Assembly: GCA_910578795.1 (NCBI GenBank)
Contig: CAJTSD010000051.1
Coordinates: 1-22,480 of the forward strand
Direction: 5' to 3'
Length of the DNA: 22,480 nucleotides
Origin: an uncultured Lachnospiraceae bacterium
GTDB taxonomy: Bacteria > Bacillota > Clostridia > Lachnospirales > Lachnospiraceae
Part shown: one piece after another, positions 7,320 through 13,697 of the stretch
Numbering within the stretch: position 1 is the stretch's first letter
How the letters are laid out: the number at the start of each line of letters is the position of its first letter
Made by a program: the position numbers and the translations under genes
Notes under the pieces: model-generated
Seen by the model: the letters and a program-made list of their open reading frames with translations, nothing else
What the model was told of the DNA's origin: nothing
Database searches by the model: none

Positions 7320-8750
7320 AAGTTCCTCCTTTTCCTTATTTCCATTAAAATAATCTTCCAGCGAAAGCAATAAATTTAACTGTACTCCTGCACGCATCAG
7401 ATACCCGTGTGCAATTTTATTTTTTATCAGCTTCAGTCCCATTTCCTGTATCACTTGCCTGATATGATACTGTGGCGCTTTATATAACCATGTAAAAATT
7501 CTGTTGCGATACGTAATCAAACAGTATTTCAATCCTCCGTCCATTTGCGGCAAATCCATAGGATCCGTAAAATAATTAAAGCTTAGGAATTTATCAAAAA
7601 ACACTTCGTCTATCACTGCTGCCAACTGCACCGTTTCAGTGCACGCACCGTACAACGGCTCATCGTTCATTCCCTTTAGAATTTCCTTAAAATAAAATGT
7701 TTTCGACAAATTCCGACTGAGTGCAATCACTACGTCACTGTCCACGATTTCAACTTCTTTGCCCTTTTTAATCCTCAGATACAAACCGTCTTTTATGTTT
7801 GGAATATCCCTGCTTTTATCCGGTATTGCAATAATGTCTTCGTTTTCAAAATTAACATACACGTTCACATTTCCTTTGCAGGCATGTCCCCACAGATAGT
7901 CGAAAAACCTGCTTTGCAGCATGACCTGTTCCATATTCAGCAGATACGGCGCCGGTGTTTTTCGGTTTTTGTTTTCCAAAAACGGCTTTTTTGCATTCAG
8001 TCCCATATTATTGCTCGGCATTCCAAAAATCGTGCCGCCAGCCGTTACGTTATAGTCATTGTTGTTGTAAATATTGGGAATAATGTATCGTTTATTCTCT
8101 TTTTCGTACAGTTCTTTTGTCTTCTTTTCGTCGTCATATACAAAAAACAATTTCAGATAGTCCTTCCCCGAATAGTCAATCGTCAGCAGTTCGGGATTTT
8201 TGAGCCATGCTTTTATCCATTCTTCTATTTTTTTAATCGCCTCACGATCAGGTTCGCCAAGCTCTGCCGCCGCCTGCCTGTATAGCTTTCTTGCTGCCGG
8301 CTTTGTATATTTAATCTCGGGAGCATATAACGTTTTATAATAGCCTTCGACAACATCAACTGTCAGTTTCTTTTCAGCGATACTGTCCATTTTCACTAAA
8401 AATGCATACATTTGATTGGAATGTATCACCTTTTTTGCGTCAATCGGCTTGTTCATTTCAATTAGCTTGCTGTTATAATCCAAATACCGGATATATGGAT
8501 ACCGACTGTCCGTTTTGCCTTGCAGTTCCCCGCTCTTTTTATCAAATTTGATTTCCAGCGGTGCGTCACACCAGAAATCCTTGTCCATATAAACCAAAAC
8601 ATATGTTCCATCTTTTGGAATGTAATTATCGACCAAAAGCTTTGTTCTGCGCTCCAGTTCTGTACATGTTTCGTCGGTCTCCCGCGACCGCTGGCGGTCT
8701 GCCTGCGCATTTAACATCTTGTCAAATACTGCTATTGCATCATATAACAC
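6945..8750 (-). CDS. cas8b: Cascade large subunit Cas8b (Csh1 family)
   Basis: Cas8b is the large subunit that recognises the PAM and helps recruit Cas3. The protein has 601 residues. It is assigned to the Cas8b/Csh1 family from its position between cas6 and cas7, its size, and its C-terminal helical part (EYYYAVGQLIGYFLSLSKSA onward), which resembles the small-subunit-like end of this family. Start is a GTG at 8750 with GGAGGG (8756-8761) 5 nt before it. No nearby in-frame ATG is better placed. The gene lies 79 bp after cas6 and 15 bp before cas7. Its 3' end contains a strong internal ribosome binding site and start codon, described separately. Confidence 0.9.
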   Translation of the reverse strand: MLYDAIAVFDKMLNAQADRQRSRETDETCTELERRTKLLVDNYIPKDGTYVLVYMDKDFWCDAPLEIKFDKKSGELQGKTDSRYPYIRYLDYNSKLIEMNKPIDAKKVIHSNQMYAFLVKMDSIAEKKLTVDVVEGYYKTLYAPEIKYTKPAARKLYRQAAAELGEPDREAIKKIEEWIKAWLKNPELLTIDYSGKDYLKLFFVYDDEKKTKELYEKENKRYIIPNIYNNNDYNVTAGGTIFGMPSNNMGLNAKKPFLENKNRKTPAPYLLNMEQVMLQSRFFDYLWGHACKGNVNVYVNFENEDIIAIPDKSRDIPNIKDGLYLRIKKGKEVEIVDSDVVIALSRNLSKTFYFKEILKGMNDEPLYGACTETVQLAAVIDEVFFDKFLSFNYFTDPMDLPQMDGGLKYCLITYRNRIFTWLYKAPQYHIRQVIQEMGLKLIKNKIAHGYLMRAGVQLNLLLSLEDYFNGNKEKEELMGTIQEDFQAHIDMAKEDWTFSDSEYYYAVGQLIGYFLSLSKSAKKPLSMANQFLNADSDSLIKEKIGQMFIRYDHAIDMEKDTRAKNVISHILTYEPTCKKVMQKELIAGLTANSAFYRKKEQ

Positions 8751-8829
8751 AGTATCCCTCCATTCTTATAACCATTTTCCTTGTAAAATCCGTAAATTTG
8801 AGACTCCATTTATAACATTGTTTCGTTAT

Positions 8830-9525
8830 TTAAACAAACCGGTACCCTAAAAATCCAAGCCCGCGGGCACCCATCGTGCCCATTCCGTTTGCCAAAGCAA
8901 AATACATCACTTTCTGCGCATTTTCATCGTCTGATACCTGCATTGACAGCTTATCGCCCAACAGCGTTATCCCCTTGTAGGAAACGCCTACCGCGCACTT
9001 GCTTTTGAGTTCCAGCTGATGATAAAACATGGTATTTTCTGCTATTTTATCGCCGGTATATTCTTCGTACTGATGACACAGACTTGACGCTAGTTCTCTC
9101 TCAAAATCCTCAAAAGACATACAGTCGCGCCAATAACCTTTGTCATTTTTTAATACAACCGGAGTTAGGGAATACACGGACGCAATCTGTTTTCGCGGTA
9201 TCTGTTTCACGGTTCTTGTAAGTCCCTTTATGGCATCTGTTCTGTAATCAGCAAGCCCGTCCATTAGATAAGACAATAGTTCTTTGTCTACCGTGCGGAC
9301 ACGGAATTGGTAGATTTGGTCGTGTTTATAAGCTTTCATGCCCTTTTCTATTTTGATTGGGAGGTCGAAGTTATAGCCCTTAAGCGATTTTCGATGATGA
9401 AATTTATTGAACTGTTCATTCTGTGCCAAATAGCCGTCGATGAATTTATTTAATTCTGCATAAATCAATGGAATCGGAATATCTCGAATGATAAAAATTC
9501 GTATTGTTATCTCGTATATATTCAT
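8830..9525 (-). CDS. cas6: CRISPR repeat endoribonuclease Cas6
   Basis: Cas6 cleaves the pre-crRNA within each repeat, leaving the 8-nt 5' handle seen in the array. The 231-residue protein is a typical two-RAMP Cas6. It ends with the Gly-rich loop GMGTMGARGLGFLGYRF diagnostic of the family. H43/H44 (NKFHHRKSLKGYNF) lie where I-B enzymes usually carry the catalytic histidine. A GGAGG precedes the ATG at 9525 by 5-6 nt. It is the first gene of the cas operon, transcribed leftward from the 9526-9904 regulatory gap. Confidence 0.95.
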   Translation of the reverse strand: MNIYEITIRIFIIRDIPIPLIYAELNKFIDGYLAQNEQFNKFHHRKSLKGYNFDLPIKIEKGMKAYKHDQIYQFRVRTVDKELLSYLMDGLADYRTDAIKGLTRTVKQIPRKQIASVYSLTPVVLKNDKGYWRDCMSFEDFERELASSLCHQYEEYTGDKIAENTMFYHQLELKSKCAVGVSYKGITLLGDKLSMQVSDDENAQKVMYFALANGMGTMGARGLGFLGYRFV

Positions 9526-9567
9526 AATTGCCTCCGCTTTTGCTTTGTTTGGTACATATTTACATTT

Positions 9568-9596
9568 TATTATTTGTAACTATACAACTTTGTCAG
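9568..9596 (-). promoter_or_regulatory. Candidate cas operon promoter, proximal
   Basis: On the minus strand CTGACA (9591-9596) and ATAATA (9568-9573) are separated by 17 bp. Transcription would start near 9561, giving a leader of about 35 nt before cas6. It is predicted from sequence only. Confidence 0.45.
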
Positions 9597-9665
9597 GAAA
9601 TAATAAAGAATTAATTATTTCCCCTCTTAATCCAAAAATAATTCATCTTTTATTTTGATAATTTC

Positions 9666-9694
9666 ATTGTACACTGTTTCCACTGTCTTCGCAA
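9666..9694 (-). promoter_or_regulatory. Candidate cas operon promoter, distal
   Basis: On the minus strand TTGCGA (9689-9694) and TACAAT (9666-9671) are separated by 17 bp. The spacer contains two direct CACTGT copies (plus strand) nine bp apart, which might serve as a regulator site. Whether this or the proximal promoter drives cas6 cannot be decided from sequence. Confidence 0.4.
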
Positions 9695-9821
9695 ATGTTT
9701 GTAAAACATTATTTTACATTTTTTACCATAATTTTTTCTACACACATTGAAACATATATAAACGCATAGTATCGCAAACCATAAACGCCGTATACTTCCT
9801 CTCGCATCTTGTCGTAAATTG

Positions 9822-9850
9822 TTGACTTTGAAAAAACAAAAGACTATAAT
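9822..9850 (+). promoter_or_regulatory. Promoter of the antiporter gene
   Basis: TTGACT (9822-9827), a 17-bp spacer and a perfect TATAAT (9845-9850) form the best vegetative promoter in the window. Transcription would begin near 9857, leaving an untranslated leader of about 130 nt before the ATG at 9986. Confidence 0.8.
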
Positions 9851-9900
9851 GTGAAAAGCATATGAGATATACGATGCATAAAATATTACGAATGAGGGGA

Positions 9901-9958
9901 AACGTTGAAAATTAAAATTTTCAACGTTACGAGTTTGTTCTATAAGACACAAACTCGC
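9901..9958 (+). promoter_or_regulatory. Two consecutive inverted repeats in the antiporter 5' leader
   Basis: AACGTTGAAAATT (9901-9913) and AATTTTCAACGTT (9916-9928) are perfect 13-bp arms with a 2-bp centre. Two bases later CGAGTTTGT (9931-9939) and ACAAACTCG (9950-9958) are perfect 9-bp arms around a 10-nt loop. Both fall between the promoter and the ribosome binding site. The first could act as a DNA operator or, with the second, as a structured RNA leader. I recognise no known riboswitch class in them. Confidence 0.75.
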
Positions 9959-9985
9959 GCACGGAGAAAGGAGCAGTGTGAAAAA

Positions 9986-11167
9986 ATGGAATCGTATTTC
10001 ATGTTTAAAAATTTGGCAATTATTATCATCGCCGCCAAAGTCTGCGGCATTTTGGCAAGAAAGCTAAAAGCGCCTCAGGTAGTAGGCGAGATTATCGCGG
10101 GACTTCTGATCGGACCAAGCATTTTGGGTTGGGTGGAACAGTCGGATTTTCTAGTGCAGCTTGCTGAAATCGGCGTGGTTCTGCTAATGTTTTCGGCGGG
10201 ACTCGAAACGGATTTAAAGGATTTGTTAAAAACAGGACCGATTGCCGCACTGATTGCGTGTGCGGGCGTGTTTATTCCGCTGGTATGCGGTGCGCTGCTC
10301 TACATGGCATTTTACGGTGTCGGACCGTGGGGCTCGGAAGAGTTTTACAAGGCTGTTTTTGTCGGCACGATTCTGACTGCGACATCCGTGAGCATTACGG
10401 TCGAGTCGCTGCGGGAAATGGGTAAGCTAAAGGGAAAAGTCGGCACGACAATTCTGAGTGCGGCAATTATTGACGATGTGATTGGTATTATTGTGCTGAC
10501 CTTTGTGATTGGCTTTAAGAGCCCGGATTCAAAGCCGATGGCGGTGCTGACCAACACGGTTTTGTTTTTCGTGTTTGCGATTGTGGTTGGGTTTCTCTGT
10601 TATAAAGTGTTTCAGTTTGTGGACAGCAAATATCCGCATACAAGGCGTATTCCGATTGCGGGACTCGCGCTGTGTCTTGCGATGGCGTACATTGCGGAGC
10701 GGTATTTCGGGATTGCGGATATTACGGGGGCGTATGTGGCAGGCATTATTCTTTGCTCCATTCGGGACTCGGGGTATATTGCGGAAAAAATGGATACCAG
10801 TTCGTATATTCTGTTTGGTCCGGTGTTCTTTGCAAGTATCGGTCTGAAAACAAATGTGGACAGTGTGAATATGAGTATCCTGCTCTTTTCGCTTGCGTTT
10901 GTTGCCGTAGGATTGATTTCAAAGATTGTGGGATGCGGAATTATGGCGCGGCTTTGCAAGTTTAACGGATTGGATTCGCTAAAAATTGGCGTTGGGATGA
11001 TGACGCGCGGTGAGGTTGCGCTGATTGTGGCACAGAAAGGACTTTCGGCAGGACTGCTGACGCCGGTTTATTTTACGTCCGTTATTTTTCTGATTATTGT
11101 CTCGTCGATTTTGACGCCGATTATTTTGAAAATTTTATATTCTAAGGACACAGTTTCCCCGGCGTAA
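9986..11167 (+). CDS. Cation:proton antiporter, CPA2/Kef-type membrane protein
   Basis: The protein has 393 residues from the ATG at 9986. It is strongly hydrophobic, with about a dozen membrane segments and no soluble C-terminal KTN domain. Family signatures are GEIIAGLLIGPSILGW near residues 34-49 and the Asp pair in IIDDVIGIIVL (D163/D164), the presumed ion-binding site, preceded by the TATSVSITVESL segment. It probably exchanges Na+ or K+ for H+. An AAGGAG lies about 12 nt before this ATG. An in-frame TTG at 9905 with AGGGG 5 nt upstream would add 27 polar residues, but that start falls inside the first leader hairpin and the extension is not a family feature. The gene stands alone, convergent with the lipoprotein operon. 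Confidence 0.88.
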   Translation: MESYFMFKNLAIIIIAAKVCGILARKLKAPQVVGEIIAGLLIGPSILGWVEQSDFLVQLAEIGVVLLMFSAGLETDLKDLLKTGPIAALIACAGVFIPLVCGALLYMAFYGVGPWGSEEFYKAVFVGTILTATSVSITVESLREMGKLKGKVGTTILSAAIIDDVIGIIVLTFVIGFKSPDSKPMAVLTNTVLFFVFAIVVGFLCYKVFQFVDSKYPHTRRIPIAGLALCLAMAYIAERYFGIADITGAYVAGIILCSIRDSGYIAEKMDTSSYILFGPVFFASIGLKTNVDSVNMSILLFSLAFVAVGLISKIVGCGIMARLCKFNGLDSLKIGVGMMTRGEVALIVAQKGLSAGLLTPVYFTSVIFLIIVSSILTPIILKILYSKDTVSPA

Positions 11168-11181
11168 AACCGGGGATTTTT
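11156..11181 (+). terminator. Intrinsic terminator of the antiporter gene
   Basis: TCCCCGG (11156-11162) and CCGGGGA (11170-11176) form a 7-bp GC-rich stem with a 7-nt loop, followed by TTTTT. The antiporter stop codon lies in the loop, so termination follows immediately after the gene. Confidence 0.85.
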
Positions 11182-11256
11182 ATGCACACGGGCACCCAAG
11201 TGAAATTTGTCATCAAACTGATAAATCGATCGGTTCGCTGACGGGTGTTTGGCGTG

Positions 11257-11286
11257 CGAGTAGGGAAGATAAATCTTCTCTACTCG
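11257..11286. repeat. Inverted repeat at the end of the lipoprotein operon
   Basis: CGAGTAGGGAAGA (11257-11269) and TCTTCTCTACTCG (11274-11286) are 13-bp arms with one wobble around a 4-nt loop. The lipoprotein stop codon (11280-11282) lies inside. On the minus strand no U-run follows, so it could stall or protect the transcript end but is not a standard intrinsic terminator. Confidence 0.7.
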
Positions 11287-13661
11287 ATTTCATTCATTTG
11301 GGAACGGATTTCACATTTGACACCATATGTCACTTCTGCGGTAATCCGGTACATGGTTTTAAAATCTGCGCCATGCAGCAGCAATCCAGTTACCTCAAAG
11401 TCATGCAGCCCTGTCAAAGAAATCACATTGACAACATTTTCTTCTGCAAACGGTTCGACCCACATCATTATCGGCCGCCCTTTCACAGCCTCCACCGCAT
11501 TTTGCACATGCTCAATTCCTTCTCCATCACCATATAAAAGCAGGCTTTCATATGTTCCCATGTTGCTTGGCTCCCAAATGGATTTACCATAATGCTCCAT
11601 CACCTTGTCATTGTCCAAGTCGCACCGGTATTGGTAATCTTCCTCCAAAGGCGACAGCTCCTCACAGCTTCCGACAATCGCTTCATGCGCGTCAATTTGT
11701 TCCTTAAAGAAAAGGCTGTTGTGCATGATGTCCTGCGCAAGCGCCCTGTAATCCTCCTTTGCGCATTCGGCAAGCGTTGTATCATATTGTTCGGGGAAAA
11801 GCATCAAGTCTGCCGATTCCACCTGCACCCCGTCCACATAACACGCCAAACTGATACCGTTATATATCTTTTTGCTATAATCGTACCGTGTGCGGCACAG
11901 GTAATTTTTCCCCTCATAGGAAATCATGCCAAACTCTTCTTCTACGGCGTCATAGCTGCTTGTCTTCTGATAGGTACCGTCTTCCTGTCCCTTATAGAAA
12001 ACATACTCCGTAAAGCCTGCCGAGCCGCCAAAATATTCCTCCGCGACAAGATCCAAAATACCGTCATTATCCCCGTCTGCCATTACCATAATGTAGTGCC
12101 CTAATCTGTCCGCCCGAATCACATCGCTGCGCAGCGCTATGTTGTCTTTGGCAAGCGCGAGGACCTCCTCTTTTGTTAATTCTTTGTCATTCATCAGTCC
12201 CTTTAACGTTTCCAATTCCGTGCCGTCAAGTATGGATTTTGTAATAACGTCTAACAGCGCCTGTGGTATGGCTTCATTTTCTCTTTGGTTCTCGTCGATT
12301 TTGTGGCGGTTTCCGTCATCTTCTTTGGGAAGCATTCCGGCATAGAACTGCTGATACCTCTTTTGCACGCTTAAACTGTTTTGCTTCCACTCCTCAATTG
12401 TGAAAGCTTCATCAAACAGCACATGCTCAGCGCTGTCCTCATAAGCGCATATCCGCACGCTGTCCTCGCGTACCTTTGCCACACATTCACGCTTTTTCAC
12501 CAACGCAGCCCCTTCCCATTTCCAAATCTTCTCCGTTTGGTCAAACGCATCCGCGGACGATTTCCCTTCAGCATCCTTTGCATATTCGACATTATAAGTC
12601 CATATGCTCTGTGCCTGCGGATAGTATTCTGCATTCCATGAATGCACCGAAAACTCCTCCGGTATCTGCGCTGCCTCATACACTTTTTTGTCTGCATTCC
12701 AAAGGTAAATCTTTGTTTCCGATATTGCCATATCAGGACAGCCGTCAAAATTGCAGTCATCAAATGCAGGAGCGTCGTTCCATTCCCCATATGCAATATT
12801 TTGATACAGGGAAGTAAAATACCCGTCCTCAAACAACAGAATTACCCGCATCCTGTCTCTGATTATGTCTTGGCTTACCAAAAAGGACATATCGTCCTGA
12901 ACATTGATTTTGCTGTAAAGTTTATCCGCATTGCGATACCTGGCGCCAAAATCGCAGATGCCGTTTCCCCCCCGGACTGCCTTGTCATCAAGCAGCCCTC
13001 CAAAACTATAATCACTTTCTTCCGAAAGCTCTTCCACAAGATAGACATCGTTCCCATATATCAGTATATAACCATTGATATCGGGCTTTTCATAGCTTAA
13101 CAGGTAACAGCGTTCCTTTCCCCATGCATATCGCTCGCTAAGAACCGTGCCTGGCAGCAAATCCAGCAATGCACTGAAAAGCTCCATGATATTGCCGTAT
13201 TCCGCATGGTAATTTGTAAGCCATATGCGCGGCGGAAACGGTCCGCTATTGCCATATCCCTCCCCCTCCCCAATTTTTTCCGCTCCTATGAGGTCTATCA
13301 CGGCTGCGCTGCCAGCCATCTCCTGCTGCTGTGCGGTGACGCCGTTGGGTAGCGTAATACGAAGATTGCCGTAACACACTGCATCTGTCTCTATGACAAG
13401 TTTTGTGTCAAGCCGCTCTATCGCCGCAAATGACGCCGACAATTCCGGTTCGGCTTTGTCTTCCGCAGTCTGCGCTTCCTGGCCACTATCGGTATGCAGC
13501 TCGTCAGCGTTCGAAACAGCCTCGGCTGACGCGACCGTGCTTTGTGCCGTTTCCTGCAATGCGGGCGGCTGTGTGCTGCAGGCGGCAAGAAGCAGCGCAA
13601 GGATTATGATGCCCGTCAGCAGCACGGTCTTTTGGTTCAAATGGAATAATAACGGTTTCAT
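11280..13661 (-). CDS. Lipoprotein of unknown function with calcium-loop-like motifs, paralog A (last in operon)
   Basis: The 793-residue protein has a signal peptide ending in the lipobox LLAAC (Cys28), so it should be anchored on the outer face of the membrane. A polar Glu/Ala/Thr-rich linker (about 29-80) follows. Three Asp-rich loops are visible: DDCNFDGCPD (301-310, just before KIYLWN), DGDNDGILD (529-537) and CDLDND (680-685). These resemble EF-hand or FG-GAP-type calcium loops, but binding is inferred. The FDGCPD...YLWN arrangement recalls FG-GAP/XAC2610-like proteins, a weak resemblance. It aligns along its length with the two genes upstream. GGGAG lies 11 nt before the ATG, and the gap to paralog B is 36 bp. 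I do not know its function. Confidence 0.85.
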   Translation of the reverse strand: MKPLLFHLNQKTVLLTGIIILALLLAACSTQPPALQETAQSTVASAEAVSNADELHTDSGQEAQTAEDKAEPELSASFAAIERLDTKLVIETDAVCYGNLRITLPNGVTAQQQEMAGSAAVIDLIGAEKIGEGEGYGNSGPFPPRIWLTNYHAEYGNIMELFSALLDLLPGTVLSERYAWGKERCYLLSYEKPDINGYILIYGNDVYLVEELSEESDYSFGGLLDDKAVRGGNGICDFGARYRNADKLYSKINVQDDMSFLVSQDIIRDRMRVILLFEDGYFTSLYQNIAYGEWNDAPAFDDCNFDGCPDMAISETKIYLWNADKKVYEAAQIPEEFSVHSWNAEYYPQAQSIWTYNVEYAKDAEGKSSADAFDQTEKIWKWEGAALVKKRECVAKVREDSVRICAYEDSAEHVLFDEAFTIEEWKQNSLSVQKRYQQFYAGMLPKEDDGNRHKIDENQRENEAIPQALLDVITKSILDGTELETLKGLMNDKELTKEEVLALAKDNIALRSDVIRADRLGHYIMVMADGDNDGILDLVAEEYFGGSAGFTEYVFYKGQEDGTYQKTSSYDAVEEEFGMISYEGKNYLCRTRYDYSKKIYNGISLACYVDGVQVESADLMLFPEQYDTTLAECAKEDYRALAQDIMHNSLFFKEQIDAHEAIVGSCEELSPLEEDYQYRCDLDNDKVMEHYGKSIWEPSNMGTYESLLLYGDGEGIEHVQNAVEAVKGRPIMMWVEPFAEENVVNVISLTGLHDFEVTGLLLHGADFKTMYRITAEVTYGVKCEIRSQMNEIE

Positions 13662-13697
13662 CTGTGTTTGTACTCCCTTCTTTTTTTGCCAGTTTCT

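Larger units (their letters stand above)
9526..9904. promoter_or_regulatory. Divergent regulatory gap between cas6 and the antiporter gene
   Basis: This AT-rich stretch of about 380 bp separates the leftward cas operon from the rightward antiporter gene. It carries two candidate promoters facing cas6 and one strong promoter facing the antiporter, listed separately. One translatable stretch crosses it on the minus strand (9650-9952), but it has no ribosome binding site or recognisable sequence. I see no RNA gene here. Confidence 0.7.

Noticed and set aside
8751..8829. Possible small toxin-antitoxin RNA between cas6 and cas8b, as known in some I-B loci
   Set aside because: The 79 bp hold only the cas8b ribosome binding site and no repeat-like antitoxin sequence, promoter or hairpin that I can support.
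9892..9915. Seven-codon upstream reading frame in the antiporter leader
   Set aside because: Its ATG has no ribosome binding site. The AGGGG there lies within the frame itself.
9650..9952. 100-codon minus-strand frame in the cas6-antiporter gap
   Set aside because: It has no ribosome binding site, runs through both promoters and has no recognisable sequence.
11257..11286. Inverted repeat as an intrinsic terminator of the lipoprotein operon
   Set aside because: No T-run follows on the minus strand, so it is recorded only as an inverted repeat.
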